This document shows positions 20,164 to 32,147 of a stretch of DNA of 64,000 bases, one piece after another. The notes below the pieces were generated by a model. The model was not told the origin of the DNA and did no database searches. It saw nothing but the letters and a program-made list of their open reading frames with translations. A program made the translations under genes and the position numbers. The stretch is from Richelia intracellularis HH01. Its GTDB lineage: Bacteria; Cyanobacteriota; Cyanobacteriia; Cyanobacteriales; Nostocaceae. The stretch covers positions 62,001 to 126,000 of the forward strand of contig NZ_CAIY01000027.1 in NCBI RefSeq assembly GCF_000350105.1, written 5' to 3'. The number at the start of each line of letters is the position of its first letter. The stretch's first letter is position 1.

Positions 20164-20388
20164 ATGTCTGAGTCTTCAGAAGTGACAACACAACAAGCAA
20201 CATCTCAGGAATTAGCAGAGATGATTGCTGAATTTGAAAAATATCGGGAACGTCTGGTAAATTCCACTATGGAGGCAGGTAAGAAGGCCAAGCTAACAAA
20301 ATCATCAGTAATGGCACAACTAGAACCAGAACTTAATAAAATTGATGATATCCTCAAGAAATTACACCAACAAAAAGCTAGCCAATAG
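20164..20388 (+). CDS. Small conserved hypothetical protein
   Basis: A 74-residue charged, probably helical protein (QELAEMIAEFEKYRERLVN, then LEPELNKIDDILKKLHQQ) with coiled-coil character and no membrane segment. The ATG follows AAGGAGAG at ideal spacing, which supports it as a real gene. I recall similar small proteins in Nostoc-type genomes but know no function. It lies between the phycoerythrin linker operon and the CpeF-type lyase gene. Confidence 0.65.
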   Translation: MSESSEVTTQQATSQELAEMIAEFEKYRERLVNSTMEAGKKAKLTKSSVMAQLEPELNKIDDILKKLHQQKASQ

Positions 20389-20662
20389 TTATTCATTGGG
20401 AGTTACAATCTCCAAAAAGTTCTAAATAAATCAGTGATCCAGCCAGTATTTTTAAGTAGTTAATAATGATTAATATTTGATACTCTATTAATACTGATAA
20501 ATTTTAACGTATGAATAATTCTGTTTTTTCTTTAAGTTTAATTGATAGGTGGGATTAGTAGTTGATATTAGTTATTGAAATAAAAACATGATTTCTAAAT
20601 CATTGCCCAACTATTCTCATAATCTTCTGTCTTAAAGTGGTAGGTAATTCATAATAATTAAT

Positions 20663-21583
20663 ATGCTCAACCCCGAAACTCACGCCGATGATAATGAAGT
20701 CTTGCGGGTACAAGCCAGGACAGACTCTCTAATTCAAACAATCACTGAGCAAATCACGCTACACACCTTTGATACTGATAATGAAGAGTTAATAAGGCAA
20801 ATGGTAGAAGGTTTTGCTGATTCCCGGGGAAGGATAAGGTTAAGGATTGCGGAAATATTGGGGGAGATCGGAGAACCTATAACTCCAATTTTAACGGAAG
20901 CTTTAGCTAATCATTCCAACCCAATTGTAAGGAGGGCCTGTGCAAAAACTTTAACACTGATTGCTGACCCAAATGCCATTCCTACCTTAGTTTATGCTTT
21001 TCTCAATGATGAGGATACAGTAGTCCAAGGTTCCTCTGTAGGTGCTTTAGCTAGAACAGGAGAGTCTGCAGTGCCGGAATTACTAAAAATACTGGAATCC
21101 TCTGAGCATACAGAAAGTATCAAAGGACATGCAGCTTGGGCGTTGGCATTCATTGGTGCAGAAGCTAAAGAACACTTGTATCAAGCACTATCTTCAGATT
21201 CTGAGGAAGTTAGGGCTGCGGTAGTGGCTGCAATGGCAAAAGTTGCCCAAGAAGACCCAAAGGCTAGGGCTTTAGATATTTTAATTAATGCTCTTGGCGA
21301 CTCATCAGGAACTGTACGCAGTGAGGCCTCTGCAGCTCTGGGTAATTTAGCCTGTTTACAGGCTGTCCCTGCACTCATAGAATTACTTAAGCACCAAGAA
21401 GCAGAAAGTCGAAAGTCCGCAGCCTTGTCCCTAATGAAAATTCGAGATTTTTCTGTTATAGGATCAATACAATTGGCTTTCAGTCGAGAAGAAGAAATGT
21501 CTGTTAAATCAGTTATGCAATTAGCTATTTCTCAATTAGAGAAAGAGAAACAGTTAGGATTAAAAAAGGATAATTTAGCGTAG
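20663..21583 (+). CDS. cpeF: HEAT-repeat bilin lyase, CpeF/MpeU type
   Basis: A 306-residue all-helical protein of about seven HEAT/PBS-lyase repeats (for example NPIVRRACAKTLTLIADPNA, SGTVRSEASAALGNLACLQA). The IKGHAAWALAFIGAEAKEHL block resembles CpeF/MpeU lyases. CpeF is needed for the doubly linked phycoerythrobilin of beta phycoerythrin (Cys50/Cys61 here). Location inside the phycoerythrin region supports this, and the window has no other candidate for that cysteine pair. CpeY and CpeZ are elsewhere in the window, so this is not one of them. It is less likely an NblB-type factor. The subtype is less certain than the family. Confidence 0.6.
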   Translation: MLNPETHADDNEVLRVQARTDSLIQTITEQITLHTFDTDNEELIRQMVEGFADSRGRIRLRIAEILGEIGEPITPILTEALANHSNPIVRRACAKTLTLIADPNAIPTLVYAFLNDEDTVVQGSSVGALARTGESAVPELLKILESSEHTESIKGHAAWALAFIGAEAKEHLYQALSSDSEEVRAAVVAAMAKVAQEDPKARALDILINALGDSSGTVRSEASAALGNLACLQAVPALIELLKHQEAESRKSAALSLMKIRDFSVIGSIQLAFSREEEMSVKSVMQLAISQLEKEKQLGLKKDNLA

Positions 21584-21703
21584 AGATATCTACGTCCCAT
21601 AAAGGGAATTATAATGTGTTTCCCGGAGAGTATGTACAAAAAACCATTATACGACTAAAACTAAAACAACCCTAGACCCAAAATTTATACCTGTGGCAAC
21701 TAA

Positions 21704-22538
<835 letters not shown>

Positions 22539-22823
22539 TGTAATCTCCTTATCAGATAGTTAAGGATCATTAGTATCTGACTTATCAATTTGGTATGATT
22601 TGTCAGTTTGTATTACTCATTAATGAACATAAACAATAATGCTTAAGTAGATCTTGTTTATGAAAAATAAAGTCATAAAACTTGAAAAATTATTTAATTG
22701 AAATTATGCAATCAACCATATACATTATCCTAAGAGGGAAGCTTTTGCTTGAATGAGGAAATCATCATCCTTTAAGCCTATTAAATAGGTAGTATTATCT
22801 CTTAATCTGTCTAATGTCATCAA
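22539..22823. other. Spacer between dead cpeB and dead cpeY copies
   Basis: A 285-base AT-rich stretch that would hold the leader of the dead cpeB copy. No trace of a cpeZ copy is visible here. Confidence 0.45.
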
Positions 22824-23896
22824 TCAAGCGTATTTACAATGCCCAGTATTAGCTGTAGTAGCCAGGTTTTCTTTTAGCTCTGGAATAGCTCATTTACCTC
22901 CCAACTCACCTAGAGTGTTCCCACCCGCTATTCTATATTTTTGAAATGGTGGCTCTTGATTATAAATTACCCCTACTAAAAATTCATAGGCTGGTTGATA
23001 TTTAAGCCAACCTAATGGTTTTACCACATGGTAATGAATGCCATAATCATAATAAGCCTTCTCTTTATAAGTCGCCATAATGGCTTCTGGGACAACATCA
23101 GGATAAATATTAATAATGTCTTAGCTGCGAGATAACAACGCCCAAAATCTGTTTCGTATAGTTGATTAATAGCAAATGTTAGGGAAGGGATGTAGTCACA
23201 TTTATGTACAAGCTCTAAGTTATTGGGATAATTAAAAATTCCCTGTTCTAAGTAGGGCTGAATATCTGGGAATGTAATTTCTCCTGCAGAGATACCTGCT
23301 TGTGCCAATAATCTAATTCCCTGTAAACGGAATACTACGGAAATACAACACTTGGCAATTTGAGGTATACTTTCACAATACTTACTTTACTATCTATTAA
23401 GTCTTGAATACAATTTCTCCTAACATTAATACCTCAGTGTTTGAGTAACTCGATAACCTTAGTCATCTGTATGTAATTCCCAATAAACCGACATACGGTG
23501 CTTATTTCTGCACTCGAGATGAGTGAGTCTTCTAAAGTAGTAAATTTATAAATTGTCTCTAATGCTAGTTTGTATTCCAACTTGGCTAGGGTTTGAATGA
23601 TTGTCCGATAGTTTGAGATGTGGTTTTTCTAATAGTTGGGTAACCTCTTCTAAAAGATATTCATCCCGAGTGCCAATTTCTCCAATTGACCAGACAGCAT
23701 TTTCCACAGTGTAAGCATCCTTATCTCCTAAATAAGAACGGATAATAGGTAAAGCTGCAGATGCCCTGAAATAACCTAGAGTTTCTACAGCTTTGCACCC
23801 TATAATAAGGTTGTTTAGTACAGGCTCTTTGTTTTGAATTGCTGCAATTAAGGCATTTGTTAAATCAGCCAAAATGTCAGGATAACCAACCTGCAT
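22824..23896 (-). pseudogene. Remnant of a second cpeY-type bilin lyase gene
   Basis: Three minus-strand pieces in different frames match successive parts of the intact CpeY. Near 23896-23650: YTVENAVWSIGEIGTRDEYL. Near 23308-23120: ELVHKCDYIPSLTF and LYETDFGRCYLAAKTLL. Near 23078-22890: YDYGIHYHVVKPLGWLKYQP and NQEPPFQKYR. After a stop at 22890 the same frame continues AIPELKENLATTAN. The N-terminal ~40 residues are missing or unreadable. It lies between the intact cpeZ and the dead cpeB copy, so the dead locus reads cpeY-cpeB-cpeA. Confidence 0.85.
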
Positions 23897-24021
23897 AAAT
23901 CAGAATACTCTACTATATATTTCAGTTAACCCCACTATAATATTTGCTCATAGATCAAAAAATAGCCTTGCCTCTATAATTTTTTCTTGTGTAATGTACA
24001 TGTATGCCATTTCTTGATCAC

Positions 24022-24639
24022 CTATTTTGGCTGATTTTTCATTATCATTTCCAATCTAGATAAACCACTATCTGCAGCCTCTTTGACATAGATATCTACT
24101 ACAGACCCATCACTAACCAATTGGGTAAGAACTTCTTTTGCCTTATCACCACCAATTGAAGCTATGGTATTAGTTATTGTTACAGCTAATGCTATGTTAT
24201 CAGTAGTATTGAGTGCTTCCACTAAAATATCAAAGGCGAGACTACCTACTTCACCTAGTGCCATAACTGATGAAATATATACTACAGGGTTGGGATCATG
24301 TAGAGATTTTCTTAATCCTTCTAAACCTTCAATAGGAAAAGCTTCTCCCCGATAGTTAATAGCAACTTGGGCTAAGGCTTTAGCACAAGACCCTCGGACA
24401 GTTACACTACAACTGTTTAATAAGGACCCTACTAAGAAGGGAACTGCATCTACTCCAATTGCTCCTAGGGCCTTCACTGCTGCACGGCGGTAAACCATAT
24501 CTTCACTATCCAATATCTTCATCAACTGGTGTATAGTCGTTTTGTCGAAAGTTTCAGCCAGTTTCCATATAGCACGTTCCCGCAAGTTGGGATTAGGGTG
24601 TTTTAGTTTCTGAAAAAGTTCATCTTGAGTCATTTTCAA
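24022..24639 (-). CDS. cpeZ: CpeZ, HEAT-repeat lyase chaperone for phycoerythrin
   Basis: A 205-residue HEAT-repeat protein (NPNLRERAIWKLAETFDKTT, MVYRRAAVKALGAIGVDAVP, VTVRGSCAKALAQVA, PNPVVYISSVMALGEVGSLA). In Fremyella CpeZ acts with the lyases CpeY and CpeF, chaperone-like, during bilin attachment to phycoerythrin. It overlaps the end of cpeY by 20 bases and is the last gene of cpeB-A-Y-Z. Length and position match CpeZ, not an E/F-type lyase subunit of phycocyanin. Confidence 0.9.
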   Translation of the reverse strand: MKMTQDELFQKLKHPNPNLRERAIWKLAETFDKTTIHQLMKILDSEDMVYRRAAVKALGAIGVDAVPFLVGSLLNSCSVTVRGSCAKALAQVAINYRGEAFPIEGLEGLRKSLHDPNPVVYISSVMALGEVGSLAFDILVEALNTTDNIALAVTITNTIASIGGDKAKEVLTQLVSDGSVVDIYVKEAADSGLSRLEMIMKNQPK

Positions 24640-25951
24640 ATTCTGAATTATTAATCATCAAATTATGTATTGGTTTTCCAGTAGCTCTCTGCCTTGCCAC
24701 CTTCGCTTGAATTATCCAATCCTGGTCATTAGCTGCCATTTCCCAACCGCTATTAGACCCTAGTTTCTCCAACGATATTAAGGCAGCATACTTTAATTCC
24801 CAGATAGTAGTTTCCATACAGTCTTTCAATTTGGAAATTGCCTGTTTCTGACCCAATTCCCCTAAAGCGATTGCTGCTGCCGTTCGTGATTTTTGGAATT
24901 GGGGTTCCTGGTTGTACAAGGCTTCAATCAAAATAGGATAGGCAGGAGTATATTTTAACCATCCCAACAACTTGACTATATGATAATGTGCTCCATAGTC
25001 ATTGTAAGCTTCCTTGGTGCAAGCCATTATTAGAGCTTCACCAGCAATATTCCTATAATTCTTTAGTATTGTTTGTGTTGCCAAATAACACCGCCCAAAA
25101 TCTGTTTCGTATAGTTCACGGATGGAAAATTCTAGGGTCGGGGTTGTATCGTATTCATGCACTAGATTTAAGTCTTGAGGATGATCAAAAATGACTTTGT
25201 CTAAGTAAGGTTCAACATCCATAAAAGCAAGTACGCCATCTGCTATTCCAACCTCCGCCAACATTCGAATGCCACGAAGACGAAACACCGGAGATACTGA
25301 ACATATAGCAATTTCCGGAATGGCACTATAATAATTAACATTAACCAAGTCTTGAATACATAGCCTACGAACATAGACTTTGGGATTTTGTAAAAAATCA
25401 ACCACTTGAGGCATAGATGAATTGTTGCCTGTGAACCTATAAATAGTAGCAATTGCCGCACTGGCAATTGTCTTATCATCATGTTCTATAAACTGAAGAA
25501 TTCGATACAACGCAGGTTTATATTCTAATTTTGCTAGAGTATGAATGATTACCCGATAAATCTGTTCTGGTTTATCGAGTAATTTGGCAATTTCCTCGAG
25601 GATATTTGTATCACGAGTACCAATTTCCCCAATTGCCCACACAGCATTTTCCACAGTATAACAATCATCATCTGCTAGACACCCGCAAATTAATAAAAGT
25701 GCCTGGCGGGCTTTTAGATGTCCTAGGGACTCAATGGACTTACGCCGTACGATACGGTTTTCTAATGAAGATTCAGTATTTTTTACTGCCCTCATTAAAG
25801 AACTAATAGAAGCTTCTGTAGGAAAACCAGCTAGGTGGGAGGCAGCGATGTAGCGAGAGTCATTTTCTCCCAACTGACCTGGGGATTTATCTAGTATGGC
25901 TATAGCTTCTTCTTCGGTAAGATTAAATAGCTTGAAAAAGCGCTTATCCAT
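24620..25951 (-). CDS. cpeY: Phycoerythrobilin lyase CpeY
   Basis: CpeY is the HEAT-repeat lyase that attaches phycoerythrobilin to the Cys82-type site of alpha phycoerythrin. The 443-residue protein starts MDKRFFKLFNLTEEEAIAIL and has repeats such as ENRIVRRKSIESLGHLKARQ, CYTVENAVWAIGEIGTRDTN and KVYVRRLCIQDLVNVNYYSA. The ELYETDFGRCYLATQTILKN and YNDYGAHYHIVKLLGWLKY blocks are also present in the dead copy at 22.8-23.9 kb. It lies 276 bases downstream of cpeA and overlaps cpeZ. Confidence 0.92.
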   Translation of the reverse strand: MDKRFFKLFNLTEEEAIAILDKSPGQLGENDSRYIAASHLAGFPTEASISSLMRAVKNTESSLENRIVRRKSIESLGHLKARQALLLICGCLADDDCYTVENAVWAIGEIGTRDTNILEEIAKLLDKPEQIYRVIIHTLAKLEYKPALYRILQFIEHDDKTIASAAIATIYRFTGNNSSMPQVVDFLQNPKVYVRRLCIQDLVNVNYYSAIPEIAICSVSPVFRLRGIRMLAEVGIADGVLAFMDVEPYLDKVIFDHPQDLNLVHEYDTTPTLEFSIRELYETDFGRCYLATQTILKNYRNIAGEALIMACTKEAYNDYGAHYHIVKLLGWLKYTPAYPILIEALYNQEPQFQKSRTAAAIALGELGQKQAISKLKDCMETTIWELKYAALISLEKLGSNSGWEMAANDQDWIIQAKVARQRATGKPIHNLMINNSEFENDSR

Positions 25952-26227
25952 TATTTATAAAAATAAAAAATATAACTACTAACAGTTATTAATACTGATG
26001 TTAATGCCAAACTTAAGTTTTTGAACATAATACCTATAGGTACCACCCTCAAGTCCCAACGACATGAAGCCAATAAATCCGGGAAATCCCAGAGCAATAT
26101 TTAACCTTCTCGGGACCCCCAGAGCAATATTTAACCTGAACTAAAAAAGTAGGTTAGTGTCTTAAATAAAAATATTCAGGTAACAATAACCAACTTTTAG
26201 GATTAGATATTCACAAATGAAAATCAA
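25952..26227. repeat. cpeA-cpeY spacer with a 20-base direct repeat
   Basis: The spacer contains CCCAGAGCAATATTTAACCT twice (26088-26107 and 26118-26137), 30 bases apart. In Fremyella most cpeBA transcripts end before cpeYZ, so this spacer is a natural place for partial termination. I do not see a classical hairpin with T-run. Confidence 0.6.
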
Positions 26228-26767
<540 letters not shown>

Positions 26768-26813
26768 TTACTCGTTTACTAGCAAATTCACTTTCACTAT
26801 TAGTAATTTGCAA

Positions 26814-27431
<618 letters not shown>

Positions 27432-27521
27432 CTAAAATACGAGATTGTAGTAACCTTAGTCTCGATAATTCTAAACAAAGCAATAATCTGTAATATTATT
27501 GTTGATGCATGATAATGCGAA

Positions 27522-27551
27522 TTGATCATGGTTACACTCAATCATGATCAA
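27522..27551. promoter_or_regulatory. Candidate operator upstream of cpeB
   Basis: TTGATCATG (27522-27530) and its complement CATGATCAA (27543-27551) are separated by 12 bases, a centre-to-centre spacing of 21, two helical turns. That is typical of dimeric regulator sites. No regulator is assigned. Confidence 0.4.
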
Positions 27552-28058
27552 GGGTATACTCACAAATCACAGTTTGTTATAATTTATTGCAACTTTCAAA
27601 GAAGCAATATCATTGTCACTTACTTAAACTACGTACTAGAAGAAAATCTACACCCACATAATTACAACTTGATATTCTTGCTACTATAAACCCTGAAAAA
27701 TATGGTTATTTCATCCTTCAAGTTTATAGTAAGTCATCTTTACTTGTGATTATTAAACATAAATAAATATTCACTCATTACCGCGCTGACAAGTGGGTAG
27801 TGGCTACTTACGCAAACTTTTCTTGCTAAATATATCATTCACTTCATACTCTAAATACAGGCATAGACTTGCTTAAGTAAATATTTAACCAAATTTTTTT
27901 TTAGAGTCTTTAAACGAAACTGCTGCTTTAGACTCAAGTGAGTAGGAGAATCTATAACTCTTTGCTCCTGATCTTACTTGGTTATTTTCCTTATTGATAC
28001 GTAATATTAAAAATATAGTATTTTAGCCTTTTTTGTATTGTCTAAATTAAATTCACAG

Positions 28059-28100
28059 CACAATCGAAAATATATTCATGCGAATATATTTTCGATTGTG
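28059..28100. repeat. Perfect 19-bp palindrome with 4-base loop
   Basis: Left arm 28059-28077 (CACAATCGAAAATATATTC) and right arm 28082-28100 are exact complements around ATGC. No T-run follows on either strand, so it is not a standard terminator. It could be a regulator site or a cruciform or RNA hairpin in the leader of cpcS. Confidence 0.8.
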
Positions 28101-28331
28101 TCAAACTACAATAAATATCAGTGAACAAAGTTTACAAATATTCAGATACCATCAAGCGTAGTCAAATTTAGTATTTGTAATTAACTCATTACTTTCCTAT
28201 AATATCCTATGAGTATTTAAGTAAATATGAATCTTAAAAGAAAATGCAATTCACAACAAAATAGTAAGTAAGTATAAATACAAAGTAAGCTAGGGAATGA
28301 ATGTTCAATTGGTTAGGAGAATTTCAAATTT

Positions 28332-28934
28332 ATGGATGCAATGCAGTTTTTCCAATTGAGTGCTGGCAGATGGAAGTCTTCCCGGATAACCCATCATCTG
28401 GCTTTTAAACGTTCCGAATTAGGAGAATTAGATATTTTTGTAGAAACTTTGGGTGCGAATGATCCAGAAATTATTGCTTTATGTCAAATGCATGACATTG
28501 ACCCTTGTTTATCTATTGGGGGTTCTAATGTGCGTTGGTTGGGAACCATGGCTTGGGATAGAGAGGAAGAAGAGAACCATGAAGGCAAAACCGTGTTTGC
28601 AATCGTCCCCGAGGTTGATAATCCTAGGAAAGGAAGATTATTAAGAGAAAAGGGTTATGCAGAAATTGTCCCTGTTGTTGGTCTATTTCACATGGATGAG
28701 GAAGATGGATTAGTATTGACAACAGAATATGAAACTATGAGTTCCATTGAAAGATTTTGGTTCCCTTATTCTAATTTACGTTTAAGAACCAGTACTGTAA
28801 AACGATTCGGAGGCTTTAATACGGCTTCTTTTTGTGCGGAAACTAGAATGGAAGAACTATCTGTTAACAATATTTCTAGCCCAATAGCAGAAGTCATCTC
28901 TGCAAAGCCATTATATTCCTCCTTCGGTTGGTAG
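28332..28934 (+). CDS. cpcS: Phycobiliprotein lyase CpcS-type (CpcS/CpeS family)
   Basis: A 200-residue lipocalin-like lyase resembling the Nostoc CpcS-III enzyme, which attaches phycocyanobilin to Cys82-type sites of phycocyanin beta and allophycocyanin subunits. Blocks: MDAMQFFQLSAGRWKSSRIT, THHLAFKRSELGELDI, GTMAWDREEEENHEGKTVFA, GRLLREKGYAEIVPVVGLFH, TTEYETMSSIERFWF and TVKRFGGFNTASFCAETRM. It is clearly distinct from cpeS at 17 kb. Its divergence from cpeB may be coincidental or allow coordinated control. Confidence 0.88.
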   Translation: MDAMQFFQLSAGRWKSSRITHHLAFKRSELGELDIFVETLGANDPEIIALCQMHDIDPCLSIGGSNVRWLGTMAWDREEEENHEGKTVFAIVPEVDNPRKGRLLREKGYAEIVPVVGLFHMDEEDGLVLTTEYETMSSIERFWFPYSNLRLRTSTVKRFGGFNTASFCAETRMEELSVNNISSPIAEVISAKPLYSSFGW

Positions 28935-29422
28935 AATAATTGCTCAACAATTTAAGTATTGGGTTACTAAAAAGGTTTATATTGGTACTTGGAATAGCAT
29001 ATGTAGTAAAATCTTCCCTATTATTCGGATATTCAATCTGTCAATAAGTTCATAATTTCAGACATTAATATACACTTAACAAGTAATGAAAAATCTCTCT
29101 TGTATTGAACTGTATGTTTGAGCTTATGCTTATGCCTATAATAAAAGGCTTACAATTCACCTTCTGTACAGTGGTTAAAAGAGTCGTATTAGGCTTCATA
29201 AGAAAGGTATGATATCGTTCGTGATGACCTAAAATATTAACAGTCTAAAACTAAAAATTCATCATTTCTATATTTCCATTACTTTTTACTTATGAGTAGC
29301 ACCACATATAATGTGATGTTGCTATGTTAATTTAAGTACTTAATTATTCAATGTCTCTAGCCTGAAAATTTTTCCTACAATTTAAGAAATCAATTGCTCC
29401 TATTGATATACAATGAACTCTT
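28935..29422. other. Spacer between cpcS and the helicase gene
   Basis: A 488-base AT-rich spacer; I see no gene, RNA or strong inverted repeat. Confidence 0.45.
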
Positions 29423-30790
29423 ATGGTTATTACACCAAAATTAACCTTTGATCGGGGTACCCTAATTTTGCATCCGCCCCCTCATGGCAATGTATGGATA
29501 GATTATGCGGTGTGGGATGATAGGGTAGAGAAATTTCGCGTGCCAGCCATTAAATACCGCCCGTTACTAGAAGCACTACAAGCATCAAAAACGGAAGTTA
29601 CTGATGATGCTAAGGACTTTTACCCAATAGATTTAGTAGCTAGTTTGGAAATGGAACCATATATCCATCAAACTGAAGCATTAGCTGCTTGGAAATTAGC
29701 AGCTGGTCAGGGAGTAGTAGTACTTCCTACCGCAGCAGGAAAAACTTATTTAGCACAGATGGTAATGCAAGTTGCATCATGTACTACACTGATTGTAGTA
29801 CCTACTTTAGATCTAATGCATCAATGGTATGCTCACTTATTAGCTGCTTTTCCAGATGCAGAGGTAGGTTTACTAGGAGGTGGATCTCGTGATAAAACCC
29901 CTATATTAATTGCCTCCTATGACAGTGCAGCAATCTATGCAGAGAGTATTGGTAACAAGTATGGGTTGATAATTTTCGATGAATGCCATCATCTGCCTAC
30001 AGATTTTAATAGGGTCATTGCCGAATATTCCATTGCTCCCTATCGTTTAGGTTTATCTGCAACGTTAGAGCGCACAGATGGAAAACACGCAGATTTGAAT
30101 ATTCTTGTTGGTAAGGAGGTATATCATAAAAAGGCTGAAAACTTGTTAGGTAAAGTGTTAGCAGACTATGAAATTTTAACAATAAAGGTTAGCTTATCAA
30201 AGCTGGAATGGAAAAAATACAATCAACTGATTCAAGTTCGCAATGATTTCTTAAAAGAATCAAAAATATTCTTGGGGAGTATTAAAGGTTGGCAGAAGTT
30301 TGTGCAGATGAGTGCGCAATCACAAACTGGTAGAAGAGCAATGTTAGCTCACCGGGAAGCAAAGGGGATAGCAATAGGTACAGATGGAAAAATACGTGTT
30401 TTATTAGATCTACTGGCAGAGCACTATCCAAAAAAAATTTTGATTTTTACTGCTGATAATTTCACAGTCTATACTATTTCTCAATCATTTTTAATTCCAG
30501 CAATTACACACCAAACTCCTGTTAAAGAACGTCATGCAATTTTAACTAAGTTCAGAGAGGGTGAATATAAAACAGTTGTGACTTCCCATGTTTTGAATGA
30601 AGGTGTAGATGTACCATCAGCTAGTGTAGCAATTATCTTATCAGGGACAGGTTCAGTAAGAGAATATATTCAACGTTTAGGTAGGATTTTAAGGAAGGGC
30701 AAAACTCCAAACAAAAGAGCAATTTTATATGAGGTAATTGCTGAGAATACAAGTGAAGAGAAAATTTCTATACGGAGGAGAGGCAACTAA
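29423..30790 (+). CDS. XPB-like DEAD/DEAH-box helicase
   Basis: A 455-residue superfamily 2 helicase of the XPB/Ssl2 type. Walker A is LPTAAGKT (101-108), motif II DECHH (186-190) and motif III SATLERTDG (212-220). The C-terminal RecA domain has VVTSHVLNEGVDVPSAS and motif VI QRLGRILRKGK. An N-terminal ~75-residue domain resembles the XPB damage-recognition region. The next gene encodes a DUF790/Bax1 nuclease, the partner of XPB in archaea, so the pair probably works in DNA repair. The end (RRRGN) is abrupt, and a few terminal residues may have been lost. Confidence 0.88.
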   Translation: MVITPKLTFDRGTLILHPPPHGNVWIDYAVWDDRVEKFRVPAIKYRPLLEALQASKTEVTDDAKDFYPIDLVASLEMEPYIHQTEALAAWKLAAGQGVVVLPTAAGKTYLAQMVMQVASCTTLIVVPTLDLMHQWYAHLLAAFPDAEVGLLGGGSRDKTPILIASYDSAAIYAESIGNKYGLIIFDECHHLPTDFNRVIAEYSIAPYRLGLSATLERTDGKHADLNILVGKEVYHKKAENLLGKVLADYEILTIKVSLSKLEWKKYNQLIQVRNDFLKESKIFLGSIKGWQKFVQMSAQSQTGRRAMLAHREAKGIAIGTDGKIRVLLDLLAEHYPKKILIFTADNFTVYTISQSFLIPAITHQTPVKERHAILTKFREGEYKTVVTSHVLNEGVDVPSASVAIILSGTGSVREYIQRLGRILRKGKTPNKRAILYEVIAENTSEEKISIRRRGN

Positions 30791-30929
30791 GGATAAAAGA
30801 TTGAATAGGCTTTAAAACAAGCGGGTCAAGACAAAATCCAATAGCTAGAAACTGGAAGTTAATTATTCTACTAAGGAATGAGACAAGGAGATAGTTGTAA
30901 GATCATTAATGTTCCATAATTTATAACCA

Positions 30930-32147
30930 ATGCTACCAACCAATTTACTTATTTATTATCAAAATGGAGAGCAAATAATTCCTAAAAGAGTCAAAATCAA
31001 CTCACAATATTTAGAAATAGCTACTGAAATAATTACCTGTTTTCAAAAAGCCGTAAGTAATATGCAGGGACTATTAGAACGTCAGCTATTAGACTTGGAA
31101 GGTGATAAACCAGACTATAAATTAAAACGGGGTTTGGCTCATATCCTTAAAAGTAAATTTTCTACCTTTGAAGTAGTTAGTCCTATAGAACCATTAATAT
31201 TAAGGAAACGAGTATTTAGCATGGCAGCAAAATTACCATCTAGTAAAACTGCTACTCAAGTTATCCTAAAAAAAACTGCTGATGAATTAACCCATGAGTT
31301 AAAACAAGAAATCTTACCTTCTCAAGTTATAAATGGGTTGTATGCAGATTTAGTGGAAAATAAAATCTTGACACTTTTCGACCCACCAACATCCCAAGAT
31401 TTACTCCATCGTTATAACCTCTCACAAGTTCAAGGAATATTCTATAAAGCTAGTCAACTAATTATTAATGCCCATCGCAATATACCAGGGGAATACAAAC
31501 TGTTATTTCGCTATTTAAAATTGTTTCAATTAATGGCATATGTTGAAGGGGATGCTGACCACGGATTTACCATTACAATTGATGGTCCTACTAGCATATT
31601 TAAATCAAGTACCAGATATGGATTAGCAATTGCAAAACTAATTCCTGCCTTGCTTCATGTTACAAAATGGAACTTAGTGGCTACCTTGCAAGTTAGGGAC
31701 TTATATACAAATACTTTGAGAAATGGATATTTTACTCTTACTTCTGAATGTGGCTTAGTTACCCATTATCCCCCGAGCAAATCTTATGATAGCATGATAG
31801 AGTCTTCTTTTGCCGAAAAATGGGAATTAACAAAGACTGACTGGGTATTAGAAAGAGAGGTAGATTTGGTTCCTATACCCGGAAGTGTTATGATACCTGA
31901 TTTTAGGCTAGTACATCCTGATGGAAGTACGTTCTTACTAGAAATTATTGGTTATTGGCGACCAGAATATTTGCAAAAGAAGTTTTCTAAAGTATGGCAT
32001 TCTGATTGTAATAATTTGATTCTGGCAATTTCTGAAAGGTTAAATTTAGATAAAGCAGGGATAAAATTACAGGGTGTACCAGCAAAGATTGTTTGGTTTA
32101 AAGATAAGTTACTACCTAAATCTGTTTTAGCGGCAATTGAAAATTAG
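30930..32147 (+). CDS. DUF790 family nuclease (Bax1-like partner of XPB)
   Basis: A 405-residue DUF790 protein, the family of archaeal Bax1, an endonuclease that binds XPB and cuts DNA at unwound junctions. The N-terminal part (LPTNLLIYYQNGEQIIPKRV) is typical. The C-terminal PD-(D/E)XK-like core is visible as SVMIPDFRLVHPDGSTFLLE followed by IIGYWRPEYLQKK. It starts 139 bases after the helicase gene on the same strand. Function in cyanobacteria is inferred from the archaeal system. Confidence 0.87.
   Translation: MLPTNLLIYYQNGEQIIPKRVKINSQYLEIATEIITCFQKAVSNMQGLLERQLLDLEGDKPDYKLKRGLAHILKSKFSTFEVVSPIEPLILRKRVFSMAAKLPSSKTATQVILKKTADELTHELKQEILPSQVINGLYADLVENKILTLFDPPTSQDLLHRYNLSQVQGIFYKASQLIINAHRNIPGEYKLLFRYLKLFQLMAYVEGDADHGFTITIDGPTSIFKSSTRYGLAIAKLIPALLHVTKWNLVATLQVRDLYTNTLRNGYFTLTSECGLVTHYPPSKSYDSMIESSFAEKWELTKTDWVLEREVDLVPIPGSVMIPDFRLVHPDGSTFLLEIIGYWRPEYLQKKFSKVWHSDCNNLILAISERLNLDKAGIKLQGVPAKIVWFKDKLLPKSVLAAIEN

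Noticed and set aside
24164-24355. Plus-strand frame inside cpeZ
   Set aside because: Shadow of the well-supported HEAT-repeat gene on the other strand.
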